A stretch of 64,000 bases of DNA, taken from assembly GCA_033557465.1 (NCBI GenBank), contig CM066051.1:105935026-105999025 (forward strand), read 5' to 3'. Origin of the DNA: Ichthyophis bannanicus. Taxonomy: Eukaryota; Chordata; Amphibia; Gymnophiona; Ichthyophiidae. Made by a program: the position numbers and the translations under genes. Below are positions 29,375 through 40,779 of this stretch, piece after piece. Each line of letters begins with the position of its first letter. Within the stretch, counting starts at the first letter, position 1. Under the pieces are notes generated by a model that searched no databases, was not told the origin of the DNA, and saw only the letters and a list, made by a program, of their open reading frames with translations.

Positions 29375-30200
29375 ACAAATATCCCCAGAGTTCTCAGGAA
29401 TGCTGCTGCCATGCATTTTGTGAAGACTCTTGGGGCAGAAGCCAGTACAAAGGGAAGAACCCTATACTGGTAATGTCTTCCTTGAAAAAGGAATAGAAGA
29501 AACCTCCTGGGATCTGTATGGATGAGAATATGCATCCTTTAGATCTAGAGAACATAGCCAATCCTGATTCTGAATGTACGGAAGAAGTGTTCCTAGGGAG
29601 ATCATCTTGAATTTTTCTCAGAACAGATACTTGTTCAACTCTCTGGGTCCAGTATGGGCCTGTATCCCCCTGTTTTCTTTGGGATGAGGAAGTAGGGGGG
29701 AGTAGAAACCCAAGCCCTGTTGGGATATGGGTAACTCTTCTATTGCCCCTTGAGCAAGTAGTGAGGTAACCTCCTGACACATGAGTGGTGGTAGGGCCCT
29801 GAGAAGTGAACTGTCTTGTGATGTGGGAGGGGCATACTGTGGAAATAGAGTTTGTACCCCTCTCGTACAATGGAAAGAGTCCAGTTTTCTGATGTTATTT
29901 GTTGCCATCTTCTGGCAAAATGACAAAGTCTGCTGGGGATGGTGAGAGGTTCTGGACCTTTCAAGGGCAGGATGACTAAGTTCTCTAGGAAGGAGTCAAA
30001 GCCCCTGAGGAGGCAGAGTCTGCTGAGCTGGTTGAGCTCTTGGGACTTGTGCCTTCCTTTGCTGTCTGGGCTGGTGTTGCCCCTTCTGGGGAGCATGAAC
30101 TGGACAGTGGACAGCCTGGGTATAAGATGGGTTGATTTTTTTTTTCTTGTTGAAAAAGGGCTTCTTAGTTGTCTCTCTTTGCTGGGTTGGCTGTAACCTT
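29375..30200 (-). pseudogene. DIRS Z reverse transcriptase fragment
   Basis: The minus strand shows decayed RT N-terminal sequence: LVILPLKGPEPLTIPSRLCH, FARRWQQITSENWTLSIVR, GFYSP and QENRG-like KENRG, and ILIHTDPRRFLLFLFQGRHY, VLPFVLASAPRVFTKCMAA near 29400-29530. The active-site YLDD part is missing at the junction with copy Y. Frames break repeatedly. Confidence 0.68.
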
Positions 30201-30230
30201 TGATAATCTGTTCAAGGTTGTATTTTCAGA

Positions 30231-31810
30231 TTAAATCTGATAAGCCTTGTCTTGGCAATCCTTGCCAAAGAGATTTTCTCCTGTGCAAGGAATGTTCCCC
30301 AGCTTATTTTGCACCCCTTGTTCTAAATCTGATGCCTGAAGCCAGGCAATGCGACGTGCACCGATGGAAATAGCAGAGGTTCTGCTAATGCACTCAAAGC
30401 AATGAAAGGTTGCACGATTCATGAACTTAGACACATTCTGGGCATGTCTGACCAGGGTGAGGAAGTCTGTCCTTTTATCATCAGGGAGAACTGGAGCCAT
30501 AAGCTCTAGATCCCTGGTAACCTCCTTGAGAAACATTCCCATGTAGAGAATGTAAGAGCTGATCCTGGCTGATAACATCGAGGATTGAAAGCATCGACGC
30601 CCAAAGGCATCGAGTGTCCTTGCTTCACGGCCTGGAGGATTGGAAGAATGTGTTTTAGCACTCTTGATCCTACACATCGCCGATTCCACTACCATTGAAT
30701 GGTGTGGTAATTGTGTCTTCTGAAAATCAGGGCATTGTGGAACTCTGGACATGGTATCGAGTCTCCAGGAGTGTGGAGATACTGTTAAAGGAGCTTCCCA
30801 CATCCTTTTGCATGAGATCATGCAAGATTCGGTGAATGGGAAGGGTAGCTGCTTCTTTAGAAGCTGTTGGATACTGAAGAATTTCTAATTCTTCTGCTCT
30901 CGATTCCTTCTCAGGAGTCACCGTGATTGAAAGTCCTCGGGCAACATCATGTATGAAATCCTGAAAAGACATGTCCTCTGGAGGAGACATCCTGCGTTGA
31001 GGAGGAGATGGATCCTCTGGTAGAATCACCCCGGTACCGGTAGAGTCATCGGAGGACTCGAAATATCTGCGCACCGGGTGTTCTTGCATTGCTTGGCGCC
31101 AGTATTGATCGAAGTCAGCGTCAGACTGTCTCTATACCGGATATTGATTCGAGAGCTGGCATGGGGGGGGGGGGAGCACATCAGTTAAAGCAGGTGTGGT
31201 CAGTACCGGTACCAATGACTGCGGAACCATCTGAAGCAGTCTTAGCGGTACCGAAGCTGCTAAAACAGCCGCTAGACTGCATTCAATGGCTATGATTCGT
31301 TGATCCATAGCCCCTGCCGATGCCTATTAGTCCGTACCGGAGGAAGCGGCTACGACACCAGAACATGGCACCAGGAGCTCTCCCAAGGTGGAAGCCTCTG
31401 GAACATCCTGGAGCCCTGTTAGTGTTTTGAAGGCCGGGGCCGTTTTGCCGGTATGTTTTCCTCGAGGGCAATGCTAGTAGCATCTTGATGCTTCGAAGGA
31501 GATCTACCCTTTGAGGACCGGCCGGTCTTGGAAGACCTGGGTTTAGTTACCTGAGACCTGAGATCCATGGGAGGAAGATGAAGCCCTGAAAGACATCGAT
31601 GCAACAGACATCGCATCTGCAGCAAAGAGGAGGCCAAGTTTTGCAGTTCTGTTCTGCAGGCTTCTCTTGGGTCATCTTTCTACAGAGGAGACACTCCGAT
31701 GGTAAATGGTCAGGACCTAAACATTTAAGGCACCAGTCATGGGTGTCAGTAGCGGAAATGGTACCGCTACACTTTGAACAGTTTTTGAAACCAATAGTTG
31801 GTTTCTCCAT
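30231..31810 (-). pseudogene. DIRS Z Gag relic
   Basis: It starts MEKPTIGFKNCSKCSGTIS with DTHDWCLKCLGPDH and CLLC (31810-31670). The capsid-like part follows in frame 30821-30231 (HHSMVVESAMCRIKSAKTH, LDAFGRRCFQSSML, YILYMGMFLKEVTRDLE, QNKLGNIPCTGENLFGKD). At least two frame changes and stops separate the parts. A G run of 12-13 bases lies near 31161-31173. The right terminus follows at about 32060-32199. Confidence 0.7.
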
Positions 31811-32199
31811 TTTAGAAGAAAAGAGGGCCTAGTGCCCAAAACTGCACCTGGCACCTAGAGGGGACAGACCCTCCAAAGAAGAATTCATTTTTTTCTTTAA
31901 GAAAAGAAGGAAGAAAATGAAGAAAAGACCAGTGGTACCAGTATAGGAGTTGAGGGTGAAGGCAGATGCGACCACAAAAAGAAAATTTTCTGCAGTGACA
32001 GGGTTTGCTGCCTGTCGGCTCTGCGGAAAACGAAAAACTGAAGAGGGAGAGTTGGAAAGGCAGGAAGGAAGCGATGCAGGTGCAGTGGGATGCTCCCAAA
32101 AGCTTTTCTATTGGACGCTGGGGAGCGTTCCCTCACAGGCTCTGTCGGTGCCGACGATACTCATGTGTGAAGACTACATTCCTGCTTGTTCCTGGAGAT

Positions 32200-32915
32200 C
32201 TACCTTTTCTCCGTGGGCAAGCAGGAAGGAAGTCCTCACATATGGGACGCCCAAGCTACAGGCTGCCAAGAAGCCCAACAGGGGCAATACTGAATTAAGA
32301 ACTGGAGAATCAACTATGTACAGAAGTGGTAGCTCACAAAAAGAAACTTAGCCAATTCAGCTTCCTCATCACTTGTTTTGTTTTTTTGGTAGCCTGGACA
32401 GACACAGTAGGGCCTTGGGGGGATGGAGTTGGATTCTTATCCTCAGATGCCAGAGTACCAACTGGCCAAAGTTGCTGTCACATCAGGAATCCCCATCCAG
32501 ACAGTAGTGAAATGTGAATGTGTGGACAGAAGACTATGTTGTAGCTCTACAGATCTCTTCCATGGAGACCGAGCGCAAGTTGGCCCAATCACACTGAGTT
32601 GAACCCTGAGAGTTGGACTTGAGACCCGACTCAGAGATATAGGAGGTACTCGAGTAGTTTGTTAGTGGGGCAATTGAAAGGATCTAGCACCTGTTCTGCA
32701 CACCAGATAGCAAATCTCTTCCATTTTGAATGCATAAGACTTACTCGTCGAGGCCAAAAGAATATCTGTTACTCTGTCAGGCGAGTTAAGCTCCGATGGG
32801 ACTAGCCTCTCAACATCCACACAGTTGGGGCCAAGGACCGGATATTAGGATGTAGCATGCTCCCGTCTTCCTGTGATAGATCTGGGGCAGAGCCCAGTCA
32901 TAGAGGTCCCCACCG
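32200..32915 (-). pseudogene. Decayed YR part of DIRS C0/H
   Basis: The piece begins with the right-end half of an ICR (CTACCTTTTCTCCGTGGGC, then AAGTCCTCACATATGGGACG). It then shows degraded YR-like sequence with the order seen after the ICR of element A, for example a segment with ACAGATCTCTTCCATGGAGA (compare GCAGATGTCTGCCAATGGAA). Nothing is translatable over more than short runs. Confidence 0.6.
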
Positions 32916-33517
32916 AGTGTTGAAGCAGATCTTTCTGCAGCTTTCAACATTTGACGATCACCACTTACTCCTTGATCTATGCTATCCTGGTTTTCTTCGT
33001 ATCTCTCCCATTATACTTTCAGCATTTGTGCTGGTGAATGATCCTCCACTGCTATCCCGCTTAGGCCCACTTTGTTTCTCTCTATATCTAGTCTCTTGGT
33101 GCACTCATCTCCTTCCATGGTTTTCAGTACCATCTTTACACTGATGACTCTCAGATCTACCTCTCTACACCTGAAATTTCTCTGGCAATCCAGGCCTAGA
33201 TCTCTGCCTGCCTGACTGACATTGCTGCCTGGATGTCTCACTGCCATTTAAAAGTGAACATGGCCAAAACAGAGCCTCTTATTCTTCCCCCTAAACCCAC
33301 CTCCCTCCTTTCTCAATCTCTGTGGATAATGCTCTACTACTGTTTCTTCGGCTCGCAACCTTGGGGTCATCTTTGACGCCTCCCTCTCCTTCTCCATACA
33401 CATCCAACTAATAGCTAAAGCCTGTCATTTCCTTATCTATATCAGCAGCACAATTTGCCCCTTCCTCTCTGAACACACTAAGACTTCATCCATTCTTTAG
33501 TCATCTGCCATCTAGAC

Positions 33518-33694
33518 CAGTGGTTCCTAGTACAGTCCTCAGATATCCCCAGGCCAGTCAGATCTGCATACATTGTGGATACCCTATCTCATGCATATTC
33601 AATACAAGCAGATCTCTCTCATGCATATTCATTGTGGATATCCTGAAAACCTGACTGGCCTGGGGGTATCAGAGGACTGGGTTGGGAACCACTG
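33518..33694. mobile_element. hAT-type MITE with 8-bp target duplication
   Basis: Termini CAGTGGTTCCTAGTACAGTC and GGACTGGGTTGGGAACCACTG are inverted repeats, extended inward (CCCAGGCCAGTCAG / CTGACTGGCCTGGG). The flanks ATCTAGAC (33510-33517) and CTCTAGAC (33695-33702) form an 8-base duplication with one mismatch. It is 177 bases and noncoding. It lies inside LINE K. Confidence 0.82.
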
Positions 33695-34579
33695 CTCTAG
33701 ACCATTGCAACCTTCTCCTTGCTGGTCTCCCTCTGAATCATCTCTCCCCTTCTGTTCAAAACTCAGCTGTGCAGCTAATCTTGACAGCCTTGATATGCTC
33801 ATATAACCCCTCTTCTCAAGTCGCTTCATCGGCTCCCTATCAGTTTCTGTCTCCAGTTCAAATTCTCCTACTGACCTATAAGTACACTCCATTCTGCTGC
33901 TTCTCACTATTTTTCCTCTTATCTCCCCCTACACTCCTCCTCCAGAACTCTGATCTTCTGGAAGATCGTTTCGGTCTGTGCCCTTCTCTTCTACTGCCAA
34001 CTTCAGATTTTGATTCTTTCACCTTGCTGCTCCTTATGCCTGGAACAAACAGCATAGTTACTCATCTGCAACAGGTATTCTTCGGGAATAGCAGGAATCA
34101 GTCCTCTTATGTGTGACGTTGGCACCGACAGAGCCCACACGGAACATTTCCCCAGCTTTCAAAAAAGCCTTTGGGAATGCTACCACATGCATGGTCCCTT
34201 TCCCACTGAAAGGTGCCATCTCGCTCAGTCAGATGATATAGCTAAGACAGCAGTCAAACAAAAAAAACAGAAGGACGGCAACTCCAAGGGGAGGAGGGAG
34301 GGTTGCGAGGTCTGATTACTGCTGTTCCCAGAGAAGACCTGTTACAGGTGAGTAACTACACTTTCTCCAGAACAAGCAGGAAGTCAGTCCTCACATATAG
34401 GACTCCCTAGCTCCATGCTGCCCAGGAACGAACCACAACAGTACCAATGGCGACCTGATGGGTAGCCACGAGTTGCAAAAAGTGAGTCGCCGCTGACTCT
34501 GCAAGATCCTAGTGTCCAGCAACACTACTACCCCAGTAGCCTGAACACAAAAGGGTCAGAAGGCAGAAGTTGCCTACAC

Positions 34580-36200
34580 TCAAAGGATATTACGCAGCAC
34601 TGCCTGACCAAAGGCAGTCCCCTGTGGGATTCGCATTCCAGGCAGTAGTGTAATGCAAACATGTGGATGGATGACCAAGTGGAGGCTCTGCAAATCTCTG
34701 TTACCGGCGCAGAACAGAGGTGGGCTACCGACATGGCCATTGCCCTCACGCGATGCACTGTAATCCAGTGCTCCAGGAAGAGGCCTGCACGCTCGTGAGG
34801 GCAATGCAGTCCGCCACCCAAGAGGATAGGGTGTGCTTGGTCACAGGGAGCCCCAGTCTGCTGGGATCATAGGACACAAAAAGTCAAGGTGCTTTTCGGT
34901 GGCCCTGGGTTCACTGTAAATAAAAGGACAAAGCCTGTTTACAGCCCACTGTATGGAGTATGAGCTCCTCCTTATGAGTAGAAGGTAGGAAGTACCACTT
35001 CCTGGTTGAGGTGGAACAAGAATACCACCTTTGGGAGGAATTTAGGGTGGGTACAGAACACTACCCTGTTCTTGAAGAACCAGGTGTACGGTGGGTCCAC
35101 CACCAGAAAGCTTGAAGCTCATTGACTCTGTGAGCTGAAGTCAGGGCCACCAGGAAAACCACCTTCCAGGAGAGGTATCTGAGGTGGCAGGTGGCCAGGG
35201 GCTCGAACAGTGGTCTGGTGAGCTGGGAGAGCACCACACTGAGGTCCCATTCTGATGCCAGGGGTGGATAGGGGGCTTGGATGGCAGAAGGCCCCGTAGG
35301 AACCAGGAGACCAGGGACTGGCTGGATAAGGGCTTGCCCCTACTGGGTGATGGGGAGCAGCTATGGCGCTCAAGTGCACACAGAGTTTGATTTCAGTCCT
35401 GTGTGTGACAGATGCACTAGATACTCTAGTACCAATTGTAGATCTTTATCTTTATTTACATATTTGATATACCGCTAGGGCATAAGCATTAAGCGGTGTA
35501 CAATAAAAAATTTGATTAAACACTGCACACCAGGAAATAGAACGCCAAAGTTAGATAGGAAAGAGAGGTACAGAAAGGGCAAACAAATCATATAGTGAAA
35601 CCAACTCATAATAAACCATAAAGACAAAGTGGGAGACAAACAAAGACAATTTATAACATATTAGACAAAACATAGGACAGTCAGGAGGGGACTTCGGGGA
35701 GGAGGTCAAAGGCTTTCTGGAATAAATATGTCTTAAGCAAAGACTTGAACTGGGGGTATGACTCCTCTAGCCGAAGATAAGTGGGTAGCGTATTCCATAA
35801 CATAGGTCCGAGAAAGAACCAGGCAGAGTGTCGTGTCTGTTCTAGATGGCAGGAGAATGGGTTCTTGTTCCTGTCCATGCACCACAGGGGTGAACCTTCA
35901 CCACTTAAAGGCATAGGCCCTCCTCTTGGAGGGCTTCCTGGAGGCCAGCAGGATCTCCTCAACCTCTAGTGGTAGGTTGAGTGGGACCAAGGCTACCACT
36001 CTTAGCAGCCAGGCCATCAGTATCAGTGACCCCACATTGGGGTGCAGGAGGGAGCACTCCTGGGTCAGGTGGTCTGGGTCCTGACCCAGGTGGACTGGGA
36101 GTGTCGCTGACAGCAAGAGCAATAGTGGGAACCAGGGTTGCCTGGGCCACCTGGGGGCAATCAGTATCACTGATGCTTTCTCGCTCTGGATTTTGAATAG
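34580..36200 (-). pseudogene. DIRS F tyrosine recombinase relic
   Basis: The C-terminal end reads VTEICRASTWSSIHMFALHY (Tyr retained) and CLECESHR near 34580-34740. Upstream pieces near 35119-35379 and 35898-36170 (VEEILLASRKPSKRRAYAFKW) match the recombinase of element A. A LINE tail (35440-35890) separates the pieces. Confidence 0.65.
35440..35890 (-). mobile_element. Antisense L2-like LINE tail in DIRS F
   Basis: Minus strand encodes HLEQTRHSAWFFLGPMLWNT, LPTYLRLEESYPQFKSLLKT and YLFQKAFDLLPE, the common C-terminal LINE segment. The 3' UTR ends at 35440 (GATATACCGC then an A/T-rich tail read in reverse). DIRS F YR sequence resumes at about 35891. Confidence 0.72.
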
Positions 36201-37312
36201 AATCTTGGCGATCAGAGGAGTCTGTGGGAATGCATATAGCAGTTCCCTGAACCATGAGATAAGAAACGCATCTGCCGCTACCCTCTGTGGATGTGGATGA
36301 CAAGAGCAGAAGCGAGCCCATTGTGTGTTGTCCGGGGAGGCACAGGTCTATCTTGGGCCAGCCACAAAGGCGGAAGAGCTTCTCTGCCACTGTGGGGTCG
36401 AGACACCACTTGTGTGGGGGCAGGACTCTGCTGAGTCTGTCCGCCAGGCAGTTGTCCTGGCCCAGGAGGTAGATTGCTCGCAGGAGTATGCTGCTGAGTA
36501 CCACAAAAGAGAGGGGCGCTATGGCCTCCTGGCAGAGGGAGTATGAGCCCATGCCCCCCTGCTTGTTTATGTAGAACATTGCGATCTGGTAGTCCGTTTG
36601 GATCAGGACAGGTCTGTTCCGCAAGAGGGTGCGGAACGCTCGTAGGGTGAGTTACACTGCCCGGAGTTCCACGTGGTTGATCTGTGGCAGGCACTCCTCC
36701 CGGGACCAGCAGCCCTGAGTGTGGTGAGCTCTGCAAATCTCTTGGCGAGGTCAGGCCAAAGAGAAGTACCCTGTATTGGTGGGGGCCTCCCCCTACCATG
36801 AATCTCAGGTATTGCCAGTGAGATGGGTGAATCAGGATGTGGGTGTAGGTATCCTTTAGGTCCAAGGAGTAAAGCCAATCTCCCTGGTGGAGGTAGGGCA
36901 GCAGTGTTCCAAGGGAGAGCATCTTAGACTTCTCACCAGAAACGTGTTTAGGTCTGAGAGGTCCATCCTGAGCCTGAGGCCCCCGGTTCTTTTGGGGACA
37001 AAGAAGAACCTTGAGTAGAAGCCCCTGCCCCAGAAGTGCTGGGGAACAGGCTCCACTGCCTTGTCCCTTAGTAGACCTGTCAGTTCTGAGAGCAAGAAGG
37101 CCTGGTGAAGGAGAGGTCACACTGGCTTTCCTGGAAAATGCTCTGGTGGTGGCAGCTGGAAGTGGAGGTGGTAACCCTTCTTTACCACCCAGAGCACCCA
37201 CTGGTTCGAGGTGACCTCGGGCCACTTGTGGGCAAAGAGTGCCAGGCAGCCCCCCTATGGGCTGGTGAGGGTCTCCCATGGGGAGGAAGGGAGGCCCCAC
37301 CCTGGGCGTCAA
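35959..37312 (-). pseudogene. DIRS F RT / RNase H relic
   Basis: Visible pieces are LTGLLRDKAVEPVPQHF and GRGFYSRFFFVPKRTGGLRL (near 36960-37090), YSLDLKDTYTHILIHPSHWQ (near 36820-36890), and IQTDYQIAMFYINKQGGMGS (RNase H, near 36540-36600). The YLDDW segment is deleted. Frames shift several times. Confidence 0.7.
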
Positions 37313-37519
37313 AAGTTCCCTCTGGGTTGAGCCAGAGCTGGGGTCTGCAGCTTTGGCTTCCTGGGTCCATGTCCCTGGCCCTTAGGTTGGGACCTCTGCT
37401 GCTGCTGGCTTGGTAGTGGTGACTCTGATGGAAAGGGCCTTTCTTATTCAAGAAAGTTGGCCTTTTCCCCAAAGTTTTCTTTCAGGGAAGGGTAGAGGTC
37501 TTCTTTGAGAGCCTCTGCC

Positions 37520-38794
37520 TGGTCACCACCTCGGCCTCAATCTCGGCCATAGGTTTTCCAAACTGCTTCTCCCCAGTGCAGAATACGTCCAGCAGCTTTT
37601 CCTGGACCCATAGTTCGACGTCCAAGGTCTGCAGCCAGGCCTGGTGTCACGTGCCAATGCCTGCGGCTGCTGCCCGGGCTGCATCCTCAAAACCATCATA
37701 GGCAGCCCGGGACAAGAACTTAGAGCAGTCCTGGATGGCCGCAACCAGAACCTGGAACCATTGTAGGGACTCCCCAGTGAGCCCTGTTGAGAAGCCAGTG
37801 AGCTCCTGAATGAGGCTCTCTAGATACATGCCTATGTAGAGCTCATCGATTTGTATCGGGCAGCTCAGCATGGACCCCTGGAAGCACGTGCACCCAAAGG
37901 TGTCAAGGGCTTTGGCCTCTCTACCCGGGGGGGGGGGGGGGCGGGGAGTGCAGAAGAGTAACTCTTCTGGCTCTTGAGCTTCTGCTTCGATGATTCTACC
38001 ACCATGGAGTTGTGGGGGAGTTGGGATTTCTGGAAGCCTGGGCTCCTCTTGAAGTAGGAAATGACACTGAGGTGCCAGCTGACCACCGGTACTGAAGCCA
38101 GGGTTTCCCACATTCACAGGAGCAGCTGCTCGAGGATATCTTGCACCGGCACCATCAGAGCCTCCTTTGGTGGGAACTCATACTGGAGGATCTCCAATTC
38201 TTTGGTGCATGGGTCCTCCTCGGACCCGGGCCATATCCTGGATGAAGTCATGGAAAACTACAACCTCGGGTGGGGAATGGCACCGGGGCTCCGGCTCCGA
38301 GGGAATGTGTCTGTGTCGAGAGGTCTCAGGTAAGGCCTCGACGTCTCAGAGCTCCCGTGCCTCAAGGCCTGCATTAGGGAACAGAGATCCCCTGACGGTT
38401 CTTGGGTCCGACTCCTGGAAACTAGCCGGGGAGGACTGGATAACCGAGGATTGGGACTGGGACCTCGATCGGTGCCGAGGGCTCACCAGAGGCCAGTGGT
38501 GCTCAGGGCCTGGCTCGGCACCCAGGGGCCCAGTATGTCAGGACAGTTGTGGACAAACTCGACATCATTGCCTGCTGCATGGCCAGGATGACAGATGTTC
38601 TGCTCCAGGACCGCCATTCTGGTCTCAATGCCAGAAAGCTCCGCAGCTTTTGGTGCAGGCACCGAGGGTCTTGGGTCCAGTGCCGGTACTCTTGCGAGCG
38701 TCGGGCTGAGGCAGTACAAGCAGCAGTCATGGATGTCTGTGACTGACATAATTTGACTGCAGCGGTCACACTTTTTGAAGCCACCAGGAGACAT
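37520..38794 (-). pseudogene. DIRS F Gag relic
   Basis: The start is MSPGGFKKCDRCSQIMSVTD (ATG at 38794-38792), then IHDCCLYCLSPT. The capsid-like part includes PGFQKSQLPHNSMVVES, DELYIGMYLESLIQELTGFS, YDGFEDAARAAAAGIGT and EKQFGKPM-like sequence near 37550. A G-rich run near 37929-37945 and several shifts disrupt it. Confidence 0.65.
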
Positions 38795-39464
38795 GGTGGA
38801 CCACACCCGGGTGGGGTCAATGACGCCTGGGTGAAAAATGGCACACATGCCAGTTGAGGCAAGCCTCGATGGAAAAAAAGGGACATAAGCCAAGAACAGC
38901 GTCTAGGGCAGCGCCAGCTCGAGATGGGAAGAGGAACTGGTACACAAACCAGGAAAAACCAGCTATAGAGAATAATTTCTAAGGATTTTTCCAGGGAAAC
39001 AGGACATGCGTCCATTGGGCTCCCTGGAAAAAAGGAGACTGAGCAAGATGGCACCCCTTGGGTGGGTAAGGGACCATGCATGATTGGTAGCATTCCCAAA
39101 GGCTTTCTTTGAAAGCTGGGGAAATGCTCTGCGAGGGCTCCGTCGGCACTGATGTCACCCATATGTGAGGACTGACTTCCTGCTTGTTTCTGGAGAATAT
39201 TCAAGTCTGTACTGGGGGCTTCATCTCTGGTCCTTTTCAACTCCAGGCTGCAAAATCAACCTCTTCGAGAGCGCTTTTGGATCCTGATCTGCCTAGTCTA
39301 TGTGTCTCCTTACCATTCCCTTAGATGTATCCCTTGTCCTCGGCTGTTTTACTGTTTGTCTTGACTAGATTGTAAGCTCTGATGAGCAGGAACAGGTCTC
39401 TTACCTGTATCTGTACAGTGCTGCATATGCCTTGTAGCACTATACAAATTATCAGTAGTAGTAA

Positions 39465-40500
39465 GGGGAACCACAGCTGTCTGGGCCAATACGGTACGAT
39501 GAGTATCACTGTACCCTTGTCTGTCTGAAGTTTCAGCAGGATCTTTGCTATGAGAGGTATAAAGCATCCAATGCTAGCCTGCTGTGTGAGGCAACTCTGG
39601 AGCAGAACTGATCCACTTGGGTGTTTTGTCTATCGAGAAGGTAACCCACTTCTGAAATATTTAGGTCACGACATCCCTGTCCAGCGTCCACTCGTCTGGT
39701 GGAGCACACGACTCAGCTGATCTGCCAGGGTATTCTGCTCCCCTGGCAGATATGTGGCCCTTAGTTTCATTCTGTAAATGATGGCAAACCTCCATAACTG
39801 GACTGTCTCCCAGCACAGGAGATATGAACCTGTACCCCTCTGGTTGTTTATGCAGTACACCGTGACCCGATTGTTCTGATTTAGAACAATCTGGTTGGCT
39901 AGTCGTTCTCAGAAAGCCCTGAGACACTTTGGCTCTCAATTCCAAGAAATTGATCTGGTGCAGGCTATCCAGATGCACTCCAACACAATTTAAGTCGGTT
40001 GTCAGTGTTTTCTGGGGTGACACCTTCTGAACGGGGAGACGCCTGATCAGGTTCTGATAATCCAACCACCAACACAGGGACTGGACTACAGGGTCGGTGA
40101 CAGCCACCCATTCTCAAAGGCGGCTAATGGCCTGGTTCCACTGAGTCCTCAATATCCAATTAAGCCCGTCTCATTGAAAGACAAGCCATGGATGTGACAT
40201 GTACCATACAGGCCATGTGGCAGAGCACAGTCAGCACCCCTCGAGCTGTTGTCCGACGACTCCGCTGGGTATCTCAGACCAAGGCTGTCAAATCTCTAGA
40301 GTCAGTCTAGCGGAAGGAAGGCCTTTGCTTGAACACTAGCTGTTGGGGTTTGTAATCATTTACCCAAAGGTCCCACCTTCAGCCCATCCAATAGTTCCAG
40401 CACCTGAATGGTCAACCATGTTGATTGCTGGATTCCATCTGGACTGGTGCTTTTATGAGCCGGTCGTCCACATAAAGGAAGACAAAGACCTCTTGTGGTC
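39465..40500 (-). pseudogene. DIRS C0/H MT-like, RNase H and RT relic
   Basis: MILIVPYWPRQLWFPLLL (39470-39510) is the end of the MT-like domain. QNTLADQLSRVLHQTSG and CINNQRGTGSYLLCWETVQL (39670-39860) are RNase H. EVFVFLYVDDRLIKAPVQ (near 40440-40490) is a decayed RT active site. The N-terminal RT portion is absent; 40510-40760 is unassigned filler with small inverted repeats. Confidence 0.65.
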
Positions 40501-40779
40501 TGAGATAGGCTTCGACACATGCCTGCTGCTTCTGAACCCCGGTTATGTAGGAGTGGAGGGTCAGAAGCAGCAGGCCATGTGTGCTGAAGCACATGGCATG
40601 CTGCAGAGCTGAGCTACAGCCCCCCTCAACCCCACCGCCGGAATTGGCAGTAAGGTGGCTCGGCACATGGGGATGGGGCAGTATGAGAGAAACCCTTGGG
40701 CTAACCCTGCCTATACAGGTAATAAGTCTTCTTTTAGCTTCCACTTTTATACCTCCTGTGATCGGCAGCTGGAACAGAC

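Larger units (their letters stand above)
23513..32199 (-). mobile_element. DIRS C block inserted in the ICR of C0/H (A-type, composite)
   Basis: The block starts with AGCATAGTTACTCAC directly after GGTGAGTAA of the outer ICR, and ends CTTGTTCCTGGAGAT before CTACCTTTTCTCC. Its own ICR near 23770-23860 gives the circle junction GGA-GATA-GCATAG. Splitting this as GAT plus A explains both outer junctions without gain or loss. Inside are a left half (to about 25486), a second right-half copy Y (25655-29374) and a right half Z (29375-32199). I interpret left half and Z as one element into which Y inserted, followed by deletion of Y's left half. Frames are damaged in RT and YR. Confidence 0.65.
34051..39197 (-). 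mobile_element. DIRS element F (A-type, degraded)
   Basis: The left end AGCATAGTTACTCATCTGCA, an ICR near 34300-34395 (CCTGTTACAGGTGAGTAAC then CTTTCTCCAGAACAAGC), YR, RT/RH, gag and a right terminus (39030-39197, ending TTTCTGGAGAA) are present in order. The element sits inside LINE K and itself contains an antisense LINE tail. All frames are broken by stops and shifts. Confidence 0.8.
32916..39460 (+). mobile_element. L2-like LINE K, interrupted by a hAT MITE and DIRS F
   Basis: Piece 1 (32916-34050) carries RT sequence in shifting frames: [13 protein letters not shown] (GPLLFSLYL motif), [18 protein letters not shown], then HLKVNMAKTEPLILPP and NLGVIFDASLSFSIH. Further on are LLTYKYTPFCC and LLMPGTN. 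Piece 2 (39198-39460) continues the C-terminal segment and 3' UTR (GATTGTAAGCTCTGATGAGC, GTGCTGCATATGCC, CACTATACAAATTATC) and ends with a GTA repeat. The split falls inside the segment before the FxxxLKTxLF motif. DIRS F (34051-39197) causes it. 5' truncated, noncoding. Confidence 0.72.
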
